DNA from: Anaerolineaceae bacterium
Lineage (GTDB): Bacteria > Chloroflexota > Anaerolineae > Anaerolineales > Anaerolineaceae
Length of the DNA: 64,000 nt
Reading direction: 5' to 3'
NCBI GenBank assembly: GCA_016841525.1
Contig: JAENYZ010000002.1
Span: 82,078-146,077 of the forward strand
Shown here: positions 43,915 through 53,054 of the stretch, one piece after another
Numbering within the stretch: the stretch's first letter is position 1
How the letters are laid out: each line of letters starts with the position of its first letter
Notes under the pieces: generated by a model
What the model saw: only the letters and a program-made list of their open reading frames with translations
What the model was told of the DNA's origin: nothing
Database searches by the model: none
Made by a program: the position numbers and the translations under genes

Positions 43915-43944
43915 AAGAAGCTTTTATTGTGTTTTTGAGAGTGT

Positions 43945-44145
43945 TTATACAAACATAATAGCCCCTTCAATTGAATAATTGTTTTTGATGTGGTCATACT
44001 TGATTGTCACACACAAACCTCTATGACTGTTTTCAAAAGATGGCATATAATTGGGATTTACTAATCTGCCTGAATTGTCTCTTTTTAAAATTTGTCCATC
44101 ATCCATTCCTTTCCCAAAAACAATCTGCTTTAGATCATAAAAGTT
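43945..44145 (-). pseudogene. Possible gene remnant between flp and tadE
   Basis: The minus strand is open for 66 codons and reads like real protein: FYDLKQIVFGKGMDDGQILK, NPNYMPSFENSHRG, CVTIKYDHIK. The first ATG inside it (44106) would give 53 residues. A TGA sits just upstream at 44146-44148, and before it the same frame continues with RRRKIKLALMTGRA, so this may be a broken gene cut by a stop. No ribosome site is seen. I do not recognise the family. It is convergent with flp. Confidence 0.4.
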
Positions 44146-44148
44146 TCA

Positions 44149-44716
44149 AGCCCGGCCTGTCATTAATGCCAATTTAATTTTTCGTCTTCTAGAATCAACC
44201 TATTTGATGTATAATGTAGCACACTGTGAATAGTGAGTGAAGATTAGGAATTTAATAATTGGTGCATTATGCTGCTTTCTCGATGATTTCTATGGGGCTC
44301 GATTCGTCATCTTGATTTTTTTGTTGTATAATAATTGCACTTTATAAGTAGAATTATTGCATTCAGTGGGTTTAGAAGGTGAAGGAAGGCTTTATTGATT
44401 AACAAGTAAATCAATCATGCGATAAATTTAAAATAACATGACGATGTTTATAATTTATCTGCATATCCGAGTGATTATGATTCTGGCATAGAAACTGCAC
44501 AATATCGTGAAAATATGGCCAATATTGTACAGAAGAAGTCCGGTTTTTTACAATTGCAGGGGCATCTGATATGATAAGAATAATTAAGGAATTTTGCATT
44601 CTGTGTTCCTTTATCAACATGAAAAAGTTTATGTCGATTCTATTTTCAGCAGGTCTTTTGATAAATTCTTTTTCAGTAAATGAATTGAATTATTCAGTGG
44701 AAATGGTGGCGTTGTG
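44149..44716. other. AT-rich stretch upstream of the Tad assembly genes
   Basis: No gene is seen beyond the remnant noted at its left edge. Two TATAAT words occur (44210-44215 and 44327-44332). The second has TCGTCA (44304-44309) at 17 bp, a possible promoter of the assembly genes, but the match is weak and the leader would be nearly 400 bases. Confidence 0.4.
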
Positions 44717-45160
44717 ATGAGAAATAAAAAAAATCATCTTGGGCAGTCCCTGGTGGAGTTTGCCCTGGTATTGCCCATTCTACTTTTATTGATCATCGGT
44801 GCGATGGATATTGGGCGCATGTTTTACATCAAGGTAGCGTTGACAAACGCCGCCCGCGAAGGCGCGAATTACCTTGCTTATCACGTCTCTGAAGAAATAG
44901 ATGCGGATTTTTCAGGTACCTATGAAGCGATAAAGGCAGAAGCTGAGAGTTTGGGAGTCGAAATTGTAACTGGTGGGGAAAATAGTGAGGTTGAAATTAT
45001 TGGAACATGTATAACTTCAGGTGTTTGTCTGCCAGGCGATGAGGTAGGTGTCCAAATCTTGAAACCCTTTGATCTGATTCTTGGCAACGTTCTTGCAGCC
45101 TTGGGGTTAATGAGTGGTCCGCTCACATTAAATAGTACGATATGGATGGTGATGCAATGA
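44717..45160 (+). CDS. tadE: TadE-like pseudopilin 1
   Basis: ATG 44717 is preferred over GTG 44714, with GGTGG upstream. The N-terminus has a prepilin-type site G9-Q-S-L-V-E14-FALVLPILLLLIIG, with Glu at +5, and the TadE pattern MDIGRMFYIKVALTNAAREGA. The rest, 100 or so residues, is an outer domain with one Cys pair (GTCITSGVCLPG). TadE-type pseudopilins are minor pilus parts that need the same peptidase as Flp. The stop overlaps the next start (ATGA 45157-45160). Confidence 0.88.
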   Translation: MRNKKNHLGQSLVEFALVLPILLLLIIGAMDIGRMFYIKVALTNAAREGANYLAYHVSEEIDADFSGTYEAIKAEAESLGVEIVTGGENSEVEIIGTCITSGVCLPGDEVGVQILKPFDLILGNVLAALGLMSGPLTLNSTIWMVMQ

Positions 45161-45612
45161 ACCATAAAAAACATCTTATCGGCCAAACGATGATTGAGTT
45201 CGCTTTATTATTGCCAGTTTTCCTTTTGCTGATCGTGGGCTTTTTTGATCTTGGTCGCGCAGTTTTTTATTATTCCTCTTTAACCAACGCCGTCAGAGAA
45301 ACCGCTCGTTATGCGATTGTTCATCGAGATGCCGACCGTACCGAAGCAAAACTCAGGGAAATGGTGCTGGATAAATATGCCTTTGCAATCAACCCGAACG
45401 ACATCATTATTGAAATTGGTTATTATCAAGAAGATGATGACCTGAACCAACCGCCACCTGCGCCAGGGGCAGATCCAATATTTACAAGTATCGCCATTAA
45501 AGCAACCTATATCTTTGACCCGGTAACCCCGTTTATTGATAGATTGGGGGTGAGTGGTGGTATTCCACTTGTAGCAAAATCAACCATGCGTATATCTAGT
45601 GTTTACAGATAG
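45157..45612 (+). CDS. TadE/TadF-like pseudopilin 2
   Basis: I chose ATG 45157, overlapping the preceding stop by ATGA; the frame runs upstream to 45142 but inside tadE. The 151-residue protein has the same prepilin site, G9-Q-T-M-I-E14-FALLLPVFLLLIVG, and FFDLGRAVFYYSSLTNAVRETARYA. The outer part carries a Pro-rich loop (NQPPPAPGADP). It is a second TadE-type minor pseudopilin; TadF is the usual name for a second copy but sequence alone does not settle it. It is coupled in translation to tadE. Confidence 0.85.
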   Translation: MNHKKHLIGQTMIEFALLLPVFLLLIVGFFDLGRAVFYYSSLTNAVRETARYAIVHRDADRTEAKLREMVLDKYAFAINPNDIIIEIGYYQEDDDLNQPPPAPGADPIFTSIAIKATYIFDPVTPFIDRLGVSGGIPLVAKSTMRISSVYR

Positions 45613-45636
45613 TAAAAATCTGAAAGGTTGGTCAAA

Positions 45637-47040
45637 ATGAAGAAAAATCATTTTCATAGGTTAGAGCAAGGTCAAATTATCGTGATTGTAGCGCTTGCGA
45701 TGTTTGCGTTAATAGCATTGGCTGCCGTAATTATTGATGGGGGTGCATTACTTGTGAACCGACGTGCTGCGCAAAATGCCGCTGATGCGGGTGCACTGGC
45801 TGGTGCGCAAGTTCTGTGCAAGCAGAACATCTATAATGCCACTGATATTGATGACGCAGTCAAAAAATATACCACTATAAACAACCAGGCTAACGAAGTC
45901 CAGTGGGAATTTACACCTGAAAACCTGGGTGTTATAGACGGACTTAAAAAGGGAGAGATAGAGGTTACTGTTGAGGTTAGCCACGGCTCATTCTTTGCAA
46001 GAATATTTGGTGAAAACACATTGTCAGCTTCGGCAACTGCTGCAGCGGGTTGTTTTTCTTATGGCGCCCAAACTGTTATACCTGTCGCATTTCCATGTAA
46101 TCCACCGGTAAGACCGGACACAGAAGATACATTTTCAAGCGATGATTGTGATTATTCCATGATTAGCTGGGAAAAATTTGAAGAAATTGCCATGGATACA
46201 TGTGGTATGTCAGTAAACCCAATTTACGGCACTGTTACCCCTAATGAAACACAAGCAAATTGTATAAGAGACTACCTGAACGCAAATTATTTAGATATTA
46301 GTTACATTGTAGTCAACAGTGCAAAATATTGTGCTAATGACCCGAATATCCCGGAGAACACCGATCCTACGAATATCATCGTCTGTGATCTTTTTGATGA
46401 TGGTGAGGCGCATTACCAGCTCACGGGTAGTGAACGAGGTTGGCTCAATTTGAGTGACGGCAATGCCGGAACCGCTACATTGAATAATTGGATTGACGGC
46501 ATCAATAATCCATCATTAAAGACACATGTTTGGCTAAGCTTTATTGGCGGCTCAAGAGAAAACCCGGTTTTTACCCACCTTGATGGCCGCGCTTTTGAAA
46601 TCGTCTGGATCCCGGTTTTTAATTGGATTTGTGATGGAAATCCAGATACAAATCCAGAGTTAGATTGCTATAATCTAGCTCATACTCATCCTGAAGTTGG
46701 GGTCCCTTTACCCCCTGATGAGACATGCAATGTTATCGCTGGCAGTCCGGGAAATGATTTTGGGCATGTGGTCGCTTATGCGCCGTTTTTTATTACATGT
46801 GTTCGGATTAACGAAAATATGAACCAGGCGCCGGATCCCTTTGTGCATGAGTGTAAGGGTTTTGAGTTAGCTTTTAATGAGAATATCCCCGAGAATGGTG
46901 AAGTAAAGGATAGCGCATTATATGATGCAAGTTCCTCCGTCGAAGGGTATTTCATTCAGCCTTTGTATCTTGAAAATCCAGAACAAATAAATCCATCAGG
47001 GGCTGATCTTGGGATTTATGGTGCACAATTAACCAGGTAA
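45637..47040 (+). CDS. TadG-like secreted pilus-associated protein
   Basis: I chose ATG 45637; the TTG 45628 lies almost on the AAAGG site. The 467-residue protein starts with the TadG N-terminal domain: GQIIVIVALAMFALIALAAVIIDGG then NRRAAQNAADAGALAGA, a single membrane helix. The remaining 400 or so residues form a Cys-containing outer domain (CNPPVRPDTEDTF, then CGMSVNPIYG) with aromatic and Asp-rich strands, unlike the VWA domain of classic TadG. It probably acts at the cell surface in pilus function. It follows the two pseudopilin genes by 24 bp. Confidence 0.8.
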   Translation: MKKNHFHRLEQGQIIVIVALAMFALIALAAVIIDGGALLVNRRAAQNAADAGALAGAQVLCKQNIYNATDIDDAVKKYTTINNQANEVQWEFTPENLGVIDGLKKGEIEVTVEVSHGSFFARIFGENTLSASATAAAGCFSYGAQTVIPVAFPCNPPVRPDTEDTFSSDDCDYSMISWEKFEEIAMDTCGMSVNPIYGTVTPNETQANCIRDYLNANYLDISYIVVNSAKYCANDPNIPENTDPTNIIVCDLFDDGEAHYQLTGSERGWLNLSDGNAGTATLNNWIDGINNPSLKTHVWLSFIGGSRENPVFTHLDGRAFEIVWIPVFNWICDGNPDTNPELDCYNLAHTHPEVGVPLPPDETCNVIAGSPGNDFGHVVAYAPFFITCVRINENMNQAPDPFVHECKGFELAFNENIPENGEVKDSALYDASSSVEGYFIQPLYLENPEQINPSGADLGIYGAQLTR

Positions 47041-47070
47041 TCATCAGATTTATTATTGAGGAGGTTTTCT

Positions 47071-47925
47071 TTGTCCAATAAAATCAAAGCAATGCTGATC
47101 ATTTTTGCCGGTATCATCCTTGTGGGGATCGGGGTTTTTGCCAGCTATTTGCTGATTCAACGTTTCCAGGCGCAGCAGGGGCCGGAAATTGTACAGGAAG
47201 AGGTTGTTAAAACGGATGTTGTCGCCGTCACCCGCGACCTGTTTCTGGGAGACACCCTTGGGGCTGCTGATCTGGAAGTGATCAGCGTGCCGGTGGAAGT
47301 TGTCCCCCGTAACGCCGTTACAACAGTAGAGGATGCAGTTGGTAAGTTCATCAAAACCGACATGGTTCAGGGAGAAATGCTGCTGACCCATAACCTGGCG
47401 GATCCCACCAATAAGAACGGCGATCTGAGCTTCATCCTGGCGGATGATCATGTGCTGTTTGCCTTTTCCCCGGCGGATTTGATGACCCAGGAGGATATTG
47501 TGCAGCGCGGGGATATTGTCGATATCTTCGCCACCTTCCAGAAGGAAATTGAACAAGAAGATGAAATTGACCCCCAAACGGGCGAACCCGTGGAACCGGA
47601 GACACGCACCTTCACCCTGGATACCTTCCAGCGGATCGATGTGACCGCCCTGGTGGTGGATATCATTGAAGAAGAAGAGGGCGGCGGCGGTGCTGAGCTA
47701 CTGCCGGGTCAGACTGCGGAAGGCGATCCCGTGCAAAACGTGAACATTCGTGCTTATTTGTTGGCGCTGAGCCCGCAGGACGCCCTTATTTTAAAACACA
47801 TGAAGGATACTGGCGCAGTTTTTGATATCGTTTTACGTGCGCCAACCTCGACACTGGAATTTGAGCTGACGCCCGTCACCGAAGAATTCATCATCGAATT
47901 CTATGGTTTAGACATTCTGCCGTAG
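47071..47925 (+). CDS. cpaB: Tad pilus assembly protein CpaB (RcpC)
   Basis: I chose TTG 47071 because GAGGAGG (47058-47064) lies 6 bases upstream; the upstream TTG 47056 begins inside that site. The 284-residue protein has one N-terminal membrane helix (AMLIIFAGIILVGIGVFASY), then a SAF-like domain (VVAVTRDLFLGDTLGAADL, about 50-115) and the CpaB/RcpC C-terminal domain with GDIVDIFATFQ. CpaB acts outside the membrane in pilus assembly; in diderm bacteria it supports the secretin, yet no secretin gene is present here. An acidic linker (EEEEGGGGAELL) lies near residue 200. Confidence 0.88.
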   Translation: MSNKIKAMLIIFAGIILVGIGVFASYLLIQRFQAQQGPEIVQEEVVKTDVVAVTRDLFLGDTLGAADLEVISVPVEVVPRNAVTTVEDAVGKFIKTDMVQGEMLLTHNLADPTNKNGDLSFILADDHVLFAFSPADLMTQEDIVQRGDIVDIFATFQKEIEQEDEIDPQTGEPVEPETRTFTLDTFQRIDVTALVVDIIEEEEGGGGAELLPGQTAEGDPVQNVNIRAYLLALSPQDALILKHMKDTGAVFDIVLRAPTSTLEFELTPVTEEFIIEFYGLDILP

Positions 47926-47937
47926 GGGAGCCAATCT

Positions 47938-49119
47938 ATGACGACGACTGAAAAAGTAAAAGTATTACTGGTATCCACAAATCCTGGGGTCATCCAGGGC
48001 ACCCGCAGGGGGCTTGGGGAGGAAAACTCCCTGGAATTGATTGAAAAAGAGGCGGCACCCGGGAACCTGTTTTCGGTGATTGATGGGGTCGAGCCGGATG
48101 TGATCCTGCTGGATTTTAATTTCCAGTCAAATCCATTTAACCTGGTGGACCAGATTGTGACGGAGTATCCCAAAAGCGTGGTGATCGCCATCCTGCCCGG
48201 TGAAGAAGAAATTAACCTGGACCGTGTGGTCCTCTCTGGCGCACGCGCCTTTGTGCACTATCCCTTTGAAGGGGATAAACTTTCAACGACCGTGAGGCGT
48301 GTGGTGGAATTGATCGAACGCAACGGCCGCTCACGAAGTGCGGGGACTGAACCCGACCGGGCGCGTTTCAAGCACACCTACACCGTGTTCAGTCCCAAGG
48401 GCGGCGCGGGCACCAGCACTATTGCGACCAATTTAGCCATCAGCCTGCACGAAGCCCTGAAGGAGGATGTGCTCTTAATCGACGGCAAGCATTTGTTCGG
48501 GCACCTGGCGCTGTACCTTAACCTGCGCACGGGGAATTCGATCACCGACCTGATCGCCCAAGCGGGGAGCCTGGACGATCGCCTGATCAAGCAGGTGGCT
48601 GTCAGGCACACGTCGGGGATCAACGTGCTGCCCAGCCCGACATCGATCAGCGAAGCCCAGGGCATCCGCCCGGAGAGCCTGTTCACCGTGCTGCAAGCCC
48701 TGCAGGGGACATTTGACCACATTGTGATCGACGGCGGCAACCACCTGGATGAGAACGCGGTCACCTATATGGATGCTTCGGATAAGATTTTGCTGGTGAT
48801 GAACCCCGACCTGGCTTCCATGCGGGATGCGCGCCAATTTTTAGAAGTAGCAGTCACCTTATCTTATCCTAAGGATAAAATTTTGCTGGTTCTTAACCAG
48901 GCGGGCAGGAAGGCGGATGTTAAGGAAAATGAAATTGAGGACATCCTCAAGGTGGATATTTTTGGCACCATCCCTGCTGATGAAAACATGGCCCTCAGCA
49001 GCCTGAACGAGGGGGTACCAATCATCTTGAAGAAGTCTCGCCACCCGATCAGCCGGGCGATTAAAAAAATCGCCAAGGACCTGGTCAAACTGCGGGAAAA
49101 TCCCGAGGATGCAGCATAA
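47938..49119 (+). CDS. cpaE: CpaE/TadZ-type localisation ATPase
   Basis: ATG 47938 follows GGGGAG. The N-terminal 130 residues look like a receiver-fold domain (VILLDF with Asp59). The C-terminal part is a MinD/ParA-like ATPase with the deviant Walker A SPKGGAGTSTIATN (Lys154; the second Lys of the canonical motif is Thr) and VLLIDGKHLFGHL. CpaE/TadZ proteins place the pilus machinery at the cell pole. The domain order and atypical P-loop fit this group. It sits 12 bp after cpaB and is surely co-transcribed. Confidence 0.88.
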   Translation: MTTTEKVKVLLVSTNPGVIQGTRRGLGEENSLELIEKEAAPGNLFSVIDGVEPDVILLDFNFQSNPFNLVDQIVTEYPKSVVIAILPGEEEINLDRVVLSGARAFVHYPFEGDKLSTTVRRVVELIERNGRSRSAGTEPDRARFKHTYTVFSPKGGAGTSTIATNLAISLHEALKEDVLLIDGKHLFGHLALYLNLRTGNSITDLIAQAGSLDDRLIKQVAVRHTSGINVLPSPTSISEAQGIRPESLFTVLQALQGTFDHIVIDGGNHLDENAVTYMDASDKILLVMNPDLASMRDARQFLEVAVTLSYPKDKILLVLNQAGRKADVKENEIEDILKVDIFGTIPADENMALSSLNEGVPIILKKSRHPISRAIKKIAKDLVKLRENPEDAA

Positions 49120-49183
49120 TTTTTGACGGCGATAATTTATTTGCGTGATAAAGCGATTGAAGCATGAATAGGACCTTTGGACA

Positions 49184-50182
49184 ATGTTAAATTTGACGCA
49201 AGACTCCATCACCCTGATCCTTCTGGCGGTCTTCCTGGTGAGCGCGCTTGGATTGGTGCTGATCGGCATGTGGATCTACCGGCGCGGGCCTTCCTCCCAA
49301 AGAAAGCAGCGGGTTTCCCGTTATGTGGCACCCGTCGTTGAGAAGGGTGAAGCTCAAGGTGACCGGCGCTATGTACTGCTTTCAGAAAAGCAGCTCAGTA
49401 AAGTCAGGGCATGGCTTAACAAAACCCTGCGGGCGTTGGCATCGGAAAAACTGCAGATCAAGCTCTCCAGCGCTTACTGGAAGATCACCGATGTGGAATA
49501 CATCCTGATCCGTGTAACAGCAGTACTTTTTTCTTTCTTATTGGGCTGGCTGATTTCAGGGAGTGTGTTGGGTGGTTTTTTCCTTGCGGTGATTGCTTAC
49601 CTGATGCCGCCCATTATTCTTGATCGGGCAATCGCCCGGCGGCAGAATAAATTTCATGAACAATTACTGGATGTGCTGACGCTGATCAAAGGTTCGGTGC
49701 AGGCGGGCTATGGGCTGATGCAAGCTTTGGACCTGGCAGTGAAGGAAGTCCCCCCACCGGCTGCGGAGGAATTTGGGCGGGTGCTGTATGAAGTGCGCTT
49801 GGGATTGAGCCTGGAGGACGCGCTGTTCAACCTGGCGGAGCGCATGGATAACGATGATCTGCAGATCGTGGTGACTGCCATCATCATCAACGACCAGGTG
49901 GGCGGCAACCTGACCACGGTTTTGGAATCCACCATTATCACCATTCGCGACCGTTTGCAACTTCAAGGGGAGATCCGGACTCTGACTTCCTATTCTCGTT
50001 ACGTTGGGAACTTTCTTTCTCTTTTACCGTTTTTTGCCGGGTTAGCTATTTACCTGTTGAACCCTGGCTATTTCGATTCACTTGAAACGTCCTTGTTGAC
50101 ACAGATTCTATTTGTGATGGCCTTATTAGGTATTATCGTTGGCAATATTTGGATGCGACAGATTATAAAGATCAAGGTTTAA
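49184..50182 (+). CDS. tadB: Tad inner-membrane platform protein TadB
   Basis: This 332-residue protein has an N-terminal membrane segment, a middle pair, then a T2SSF domain (about 160-290: LLDVLTLIKGSVQAGYGLMQ, ALDLAVKEVPPPAAEEFGRV, NDDLQIVVTAIIINDQVGG), and a C-terminal pair of helices. TadB and TadC form the membrane platform that the motor ATPase CpaF acts on. ATG 49184 has AGGACC upstream. It lies 64 bp after cpaE and 16 bp before tadC. Confidence 0.9.
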   Translation: MLNLTQDSITLILLAVFLVSALGLVLIGMWIYRRGPSSQRKQRVSRYVAPVVEKGEAQGDRRYVLLSEKQLSKVRAWLNKTLRALASEKLQIKLSSAYWKITDVEYILIRVTAVLFSFLLGWLISGSVLGGFFLAVIAYLMPPIILDRAIARRQNKFHEQLLDVLTLIKGSVQAGYGLMQALDLAVKEVPPPAAEEFGRVLYEVRLGLSLEDALFNLAERMDNDDLQIVVTAIIINDQVGGNLTTVLESTIITIRDRLQLQGEIRTLTSYSRYVGNFLSLLPFFAGLAIYLLNPGYFDSLETSLLTQILFVMALLGIIVGNIWMRQIIKIKV

Positions 50183-50198
50183 TTGAAGGATAATATTA

Positions 50199-51170
50199 AT
50201 GAATTTTGACCTGATAGATACCAACCTGCTTTTCATCCTCCTGGGAGTGATTCTTGCTCTGCTGGGTTTGATCCTGGCCATCTACGGCATCCTCCACTGG
50301 TTGAAAAAAGGAAATAAAGTTGCTGACCGGATGGATATTTATATCGCACCTGAAGCTTCTTCGATAGGTACGCCTGAAGGCAGGCCGATCATCGCACCGG
50401 AAATCCGCGGCTCCCTGTTCAGCCGCACCCTGGGGTCCTGGTTCAATAAGTTCCTGGGTTTCCTGGGGCGCTATACCCCCAAGTCGATGGTTCTGGACCT
50501 GGAACACAAATTGACCGTCGCAGGACGGCCGGGCAATTTAAGCGGCCCTAGCTTCTTTGCCCTGCGCCTTTTAACCCTGCTGGGCGGCTTGTTTTTAGCC
50601 TACCTTTTCAACCGGGACGGGGTCAATATGAACTCAATCTTGTTGGGAGTTTTGGTGATTGTTGCAGGATGGTTCTTGCCCGTCGCCTGGCTGAACAACC
50701 GCATGCGATCGAGGCAGGACGAGATCCAGCGGGGCCTGCCGGACGCCCTGGACATGCTTTCGGTGTGTGCCAGCGCTGGTTTAGGCTTTGACCAGAGCCT
50801 GCAAAAGATCAGCGAATACTGGGATACGGAATTGGGGCAGGAGCTGAAGCGCAGCACTGAGGAGATGGAGATGGGGGTTTCCCGGGCGGTCGCCCTGCGC
50901 AACCTTGCCGGGCGGGTGGATGTGGAAGAGCTGACGCAGTTCGTCGCCATCCTGGTGCAGGCGGAGCGGATTGGGATGAGCTACGCCGATGTCCTTCACA
51001 GCCAGGCAGATCAGATGAGAGTTCTCCGGCAGTTAAGGATGCGAGAAATTGCCAACAAACTTCCTGCGAAAATGATTATCCCTTTGGTGCTTTTTATCTT
51101 TCCGGCGATCATGGTCGTGCTTCTTGGACCAGCGATACCGCTGCTGCTGGGTGCCCTGGGTGGGCTTTAA
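50199..51170 (+). CDS. tadC: Tad inner-membrane platform protein TadC
   Basis: ATG 50199 follows AAGGA. This 323-residue protein has an N-terminal helix, two helices near 115-155 and two at the C-terminus. Its T2SSF domain holds GLPDALDMLSVCASAGLGFDQ and MGVSRAVALRNLAGRVDVEE, then VAILVQAERIGMSYADVLHS, the usual TadC pattern. It forms the platform with TadB. The gap to tadB is 16 bp. No oddities are seen in length or motifs. Confidence 0.9.
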   Translation: MNFDLIDTNLLFILLGVILALLGLILAIYGILHWLKKGNKVADRMDIYIAPEASSIGTPEGRPIIAPEIRGSLFSRTLGSWFNKFLGFLGRYTPKSMVLDLEHKLTVAGRPGNLSGPSFFALRLLTLLGGLFLAYLFNRDGVNMNSILLGVLVIVAGWFLPVAWLNNRMRSRQDEIQRGLPDALDMLSVCASAGLGFDQSLQKISEYWDTELGQELKRSTEEMEMGVSRAVALRNLAGRVDVEELTQFVAILVQAERIGMSYADVLHSQADQMRVLRQLRMREIANKLPAKMIIPLVLFIFPAIMVVLLGPAIPLLLGALGGL

Positions 51171-51208
51171 GGATCAATAATTAATACCAATATTTATAAA
51201 GTGTGCCT

Positions 51209-53011
51209 ATGAAATCTTCATCTGATAATGAAATCACCAAACCTGCTAAGGACTTGCCTAAAGAGAGCCAGGAAATGGATACATCTGAACAAGTTCTGGA
51301 TTTAAAAAGGGACCCGGATTACGAAAAATTGATGGAACATTACCAGAAGGGGGAAAAGGAGCTGTCGCTGATGGTCCTCAATACCCTGGAGAAGCGCTAC
51401 CAGGCGCACCCGGAACTGTTGCGGATCAAGGACGATCTGCAGTTCAAGTCCTCGGTGAAGGACCTGACAACAAAATTTGAAAAGGGAGAAAAGCGCGAGA
51501 GCCGCAAAGCGACCCTCAACCTGGCAATTTTTGCAATTGTTGGCACGATCCTTGTGATGCTTGCCTTTTATTTGACCTCTCGCTTTTTGATCACCAGGAC
51601 GGTTGAAGAGGTGGTGGATCAGAATGTGGGACAGCTGACCTCGCTGCAGGGGCAGGTGGAAAGCTTGTTGAACCGCGGCCGACCAGGACCTGCCGCTGAG
51701 ATCATTGAAACGATGCGCGAGATCAACCCCAACTGGGGCGCGCTGCCAGAATTGACCGAGCGGGTGGAAACCTTGCTGGATTTGGAGGCGCGTTATAATC
51801 AGGCACTGGCACTGGTTGCAGAAGGGAACCGGGCGGAAGCCCTGGCGATCTTCCAATCCATTGAGGCACAGCAGCCCGGCTTGTGGGACGTCAGACGGCA
51901 AATCGACACCCTGGATGACAGCGTGCAGGTCAATGCACTGCTGGAAGAAGGCGCAAACGCCTTTGCTTCTGGCGATTGGGGCACTGTGATCAGCGCTTAT
52001 GAAAGCGCCATGGCACTTGACCCAAGCATTGGCGATCCGAGGGTGACGGAGCAGCTGCTGGGGGCTTATTTGAATGACATTGAGCGCATCCTCCAGGATC
52101 AGAACGCGCCCATCGAAGACATCGAGACGGCTGAAGCCTATTACCGGAAAGCGGCTGGGATGCTCCCGCAGGGGGGTGGTTTTGCCAGTCAGCGTGCGAG
52201 GCTGGAGGAACTGGATGACCTCTTGCAGGAACGTAAATATGCCCGGATGGCGCGGGATATCTATTCGGACCCTAACCAGAACCTCAGCACAGTCGGCAGC
52301 GCGGTGTCTTACCTGAAGCGGGCTGCGGCGATCAACCCGGAGAATGATGCCCTGGCGCTGGCGGTGCAAAACGCAGAAAGCTATCAAACCGGTTTCAGCC
52401 ATTTTGCTGCCTTGGACTGGGCGCCGGCGATCGAGGCTTTCAATGCGATACTGGCTTCGGAATCGGAATTCTTAAAACCCCACGCACGGGTGCTGCTGTA
52501 TGAGGCTTACTTTGGCTATGGCAAGTCCCTCGCTGGGGCGGGCGACCCTGAGGGGGCGCTGACAGCCCTAGAGGGGGCGGAAGACCTGGCGTGGGCGGAG
52601 CGGGGCAACTTGATGAAGCTTTTCCAGGTCCAATTGCTGATCGGCGACATCAATTGGGGTGCGGGCAATTTTGAAGCAGCTTTTGCTGCTTACCAGGACG
52701 CCTTGGAAAATATCGACGGCATGACCCGCCTGGAGGCGGCTCCTGACACCCAACGGAATTATGTTGAAGCACTCAGCTTTGCCGAAAACGCGCTTTATGA
52801 CAATGCTTACGAGAATTTCCAGCAAGTTCGTGATACTATCAATGTCATTTATACTTTCTCAGCGGTGACCGTCGAGAACGGCAGCACCCTGGCTTTCTTC
52901 GCCAACAATAATGGTTCCACCATCCATGCTGTGAACCAGGCGAACGACCTGCCGGAGGATGTGGTGGTCACCTTCAGCGGGACCCTGCAAGTCCCCTCAA
53001 TTGAGAATTAG
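51209..53011 (+). CDS. Membrane-anchored TPR protein of the Tad locus
   Basis: I chose ATG 51209 over GTG 51203. The 600-residue protein has a charged cytoplasmic N-terminus (1-100), one membrane helix (103-123, LAIFAIVGTILVMLAFYLTS), then TPR-like helices (about 150-520; LVAEGNRAEALAIFQSIEAQ, FASGDWGTVISAYESAMALD) on the outer side. The C-terminal 60 residues are beta-rich. It lies between tadC and cpaF, in the position where a TadD-type TPR lipoprotein could occur, but it has a membrane helix instead of a lipobox. It may be a pilus-assembly scaffold. Confidence 0.75.
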   Translation: MKSSSDNEITKPAKDLPKESQEMDTSEQVLDLKRDPDYEKLMEHYQKGEKELSLMVLNTLEKRYQAHPELLRIKDDLQFKSSVKDLTTKFEKGEKRESRKATLNLAIFAIVGTILVMLAFYLTSRFLITRTVEEVVDQNVGQLTSLQGQVESLLNRGRPGPAAEIIETMREINPNWGALPELTERVETLLDLEARYNQALALVAEGNRAEALAIFQSIEAQQPGLWDVRRQIDTLDDSVQVNALLEEGANAFASGDWGTVISAYESAMALDPSIGDPRVTEQLLGAYLNDIERILQDQNAPIEDIETAEAYYRKAAGMLPQGGGFASQRARLEELDDLLQERKYARMARDIYSDPNQNLSTVGSAVSYLKRAAAINPENDALALAVQNAESYQTGFSHFAALDWAPAIEAFNAILASESEFLKPHARVLLYEAYFGYGKSLAGAGDPEGALTALEGAEDLAWAERGNLMKLFQVQLLIGDINWGAGNFEAAFAAYQDALENIDGMTRLEAAPDTQRNYVEALSFAENALYDNAYENFQQVRDTINVIYTFSAVTVENGSTLAFFANNNGSTIHAVNQANDLPEDVVVTFSGTLQVPSIEN

Positions 53012-53054
53012 GTTTATTATTCGTCAGTATTTTGCAAGATAGAAGGAGCACGAC

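Noticed and set aside
51302-52402. A 366-codon minus-strand open frame opposite the TPR gene
   Set aside because: Its translation is rich in Cys, His, Gln and Arg without any domain pattern, it has no ribosome site, and it lies fully opposite a coherent TPR protein of the Tad operon.
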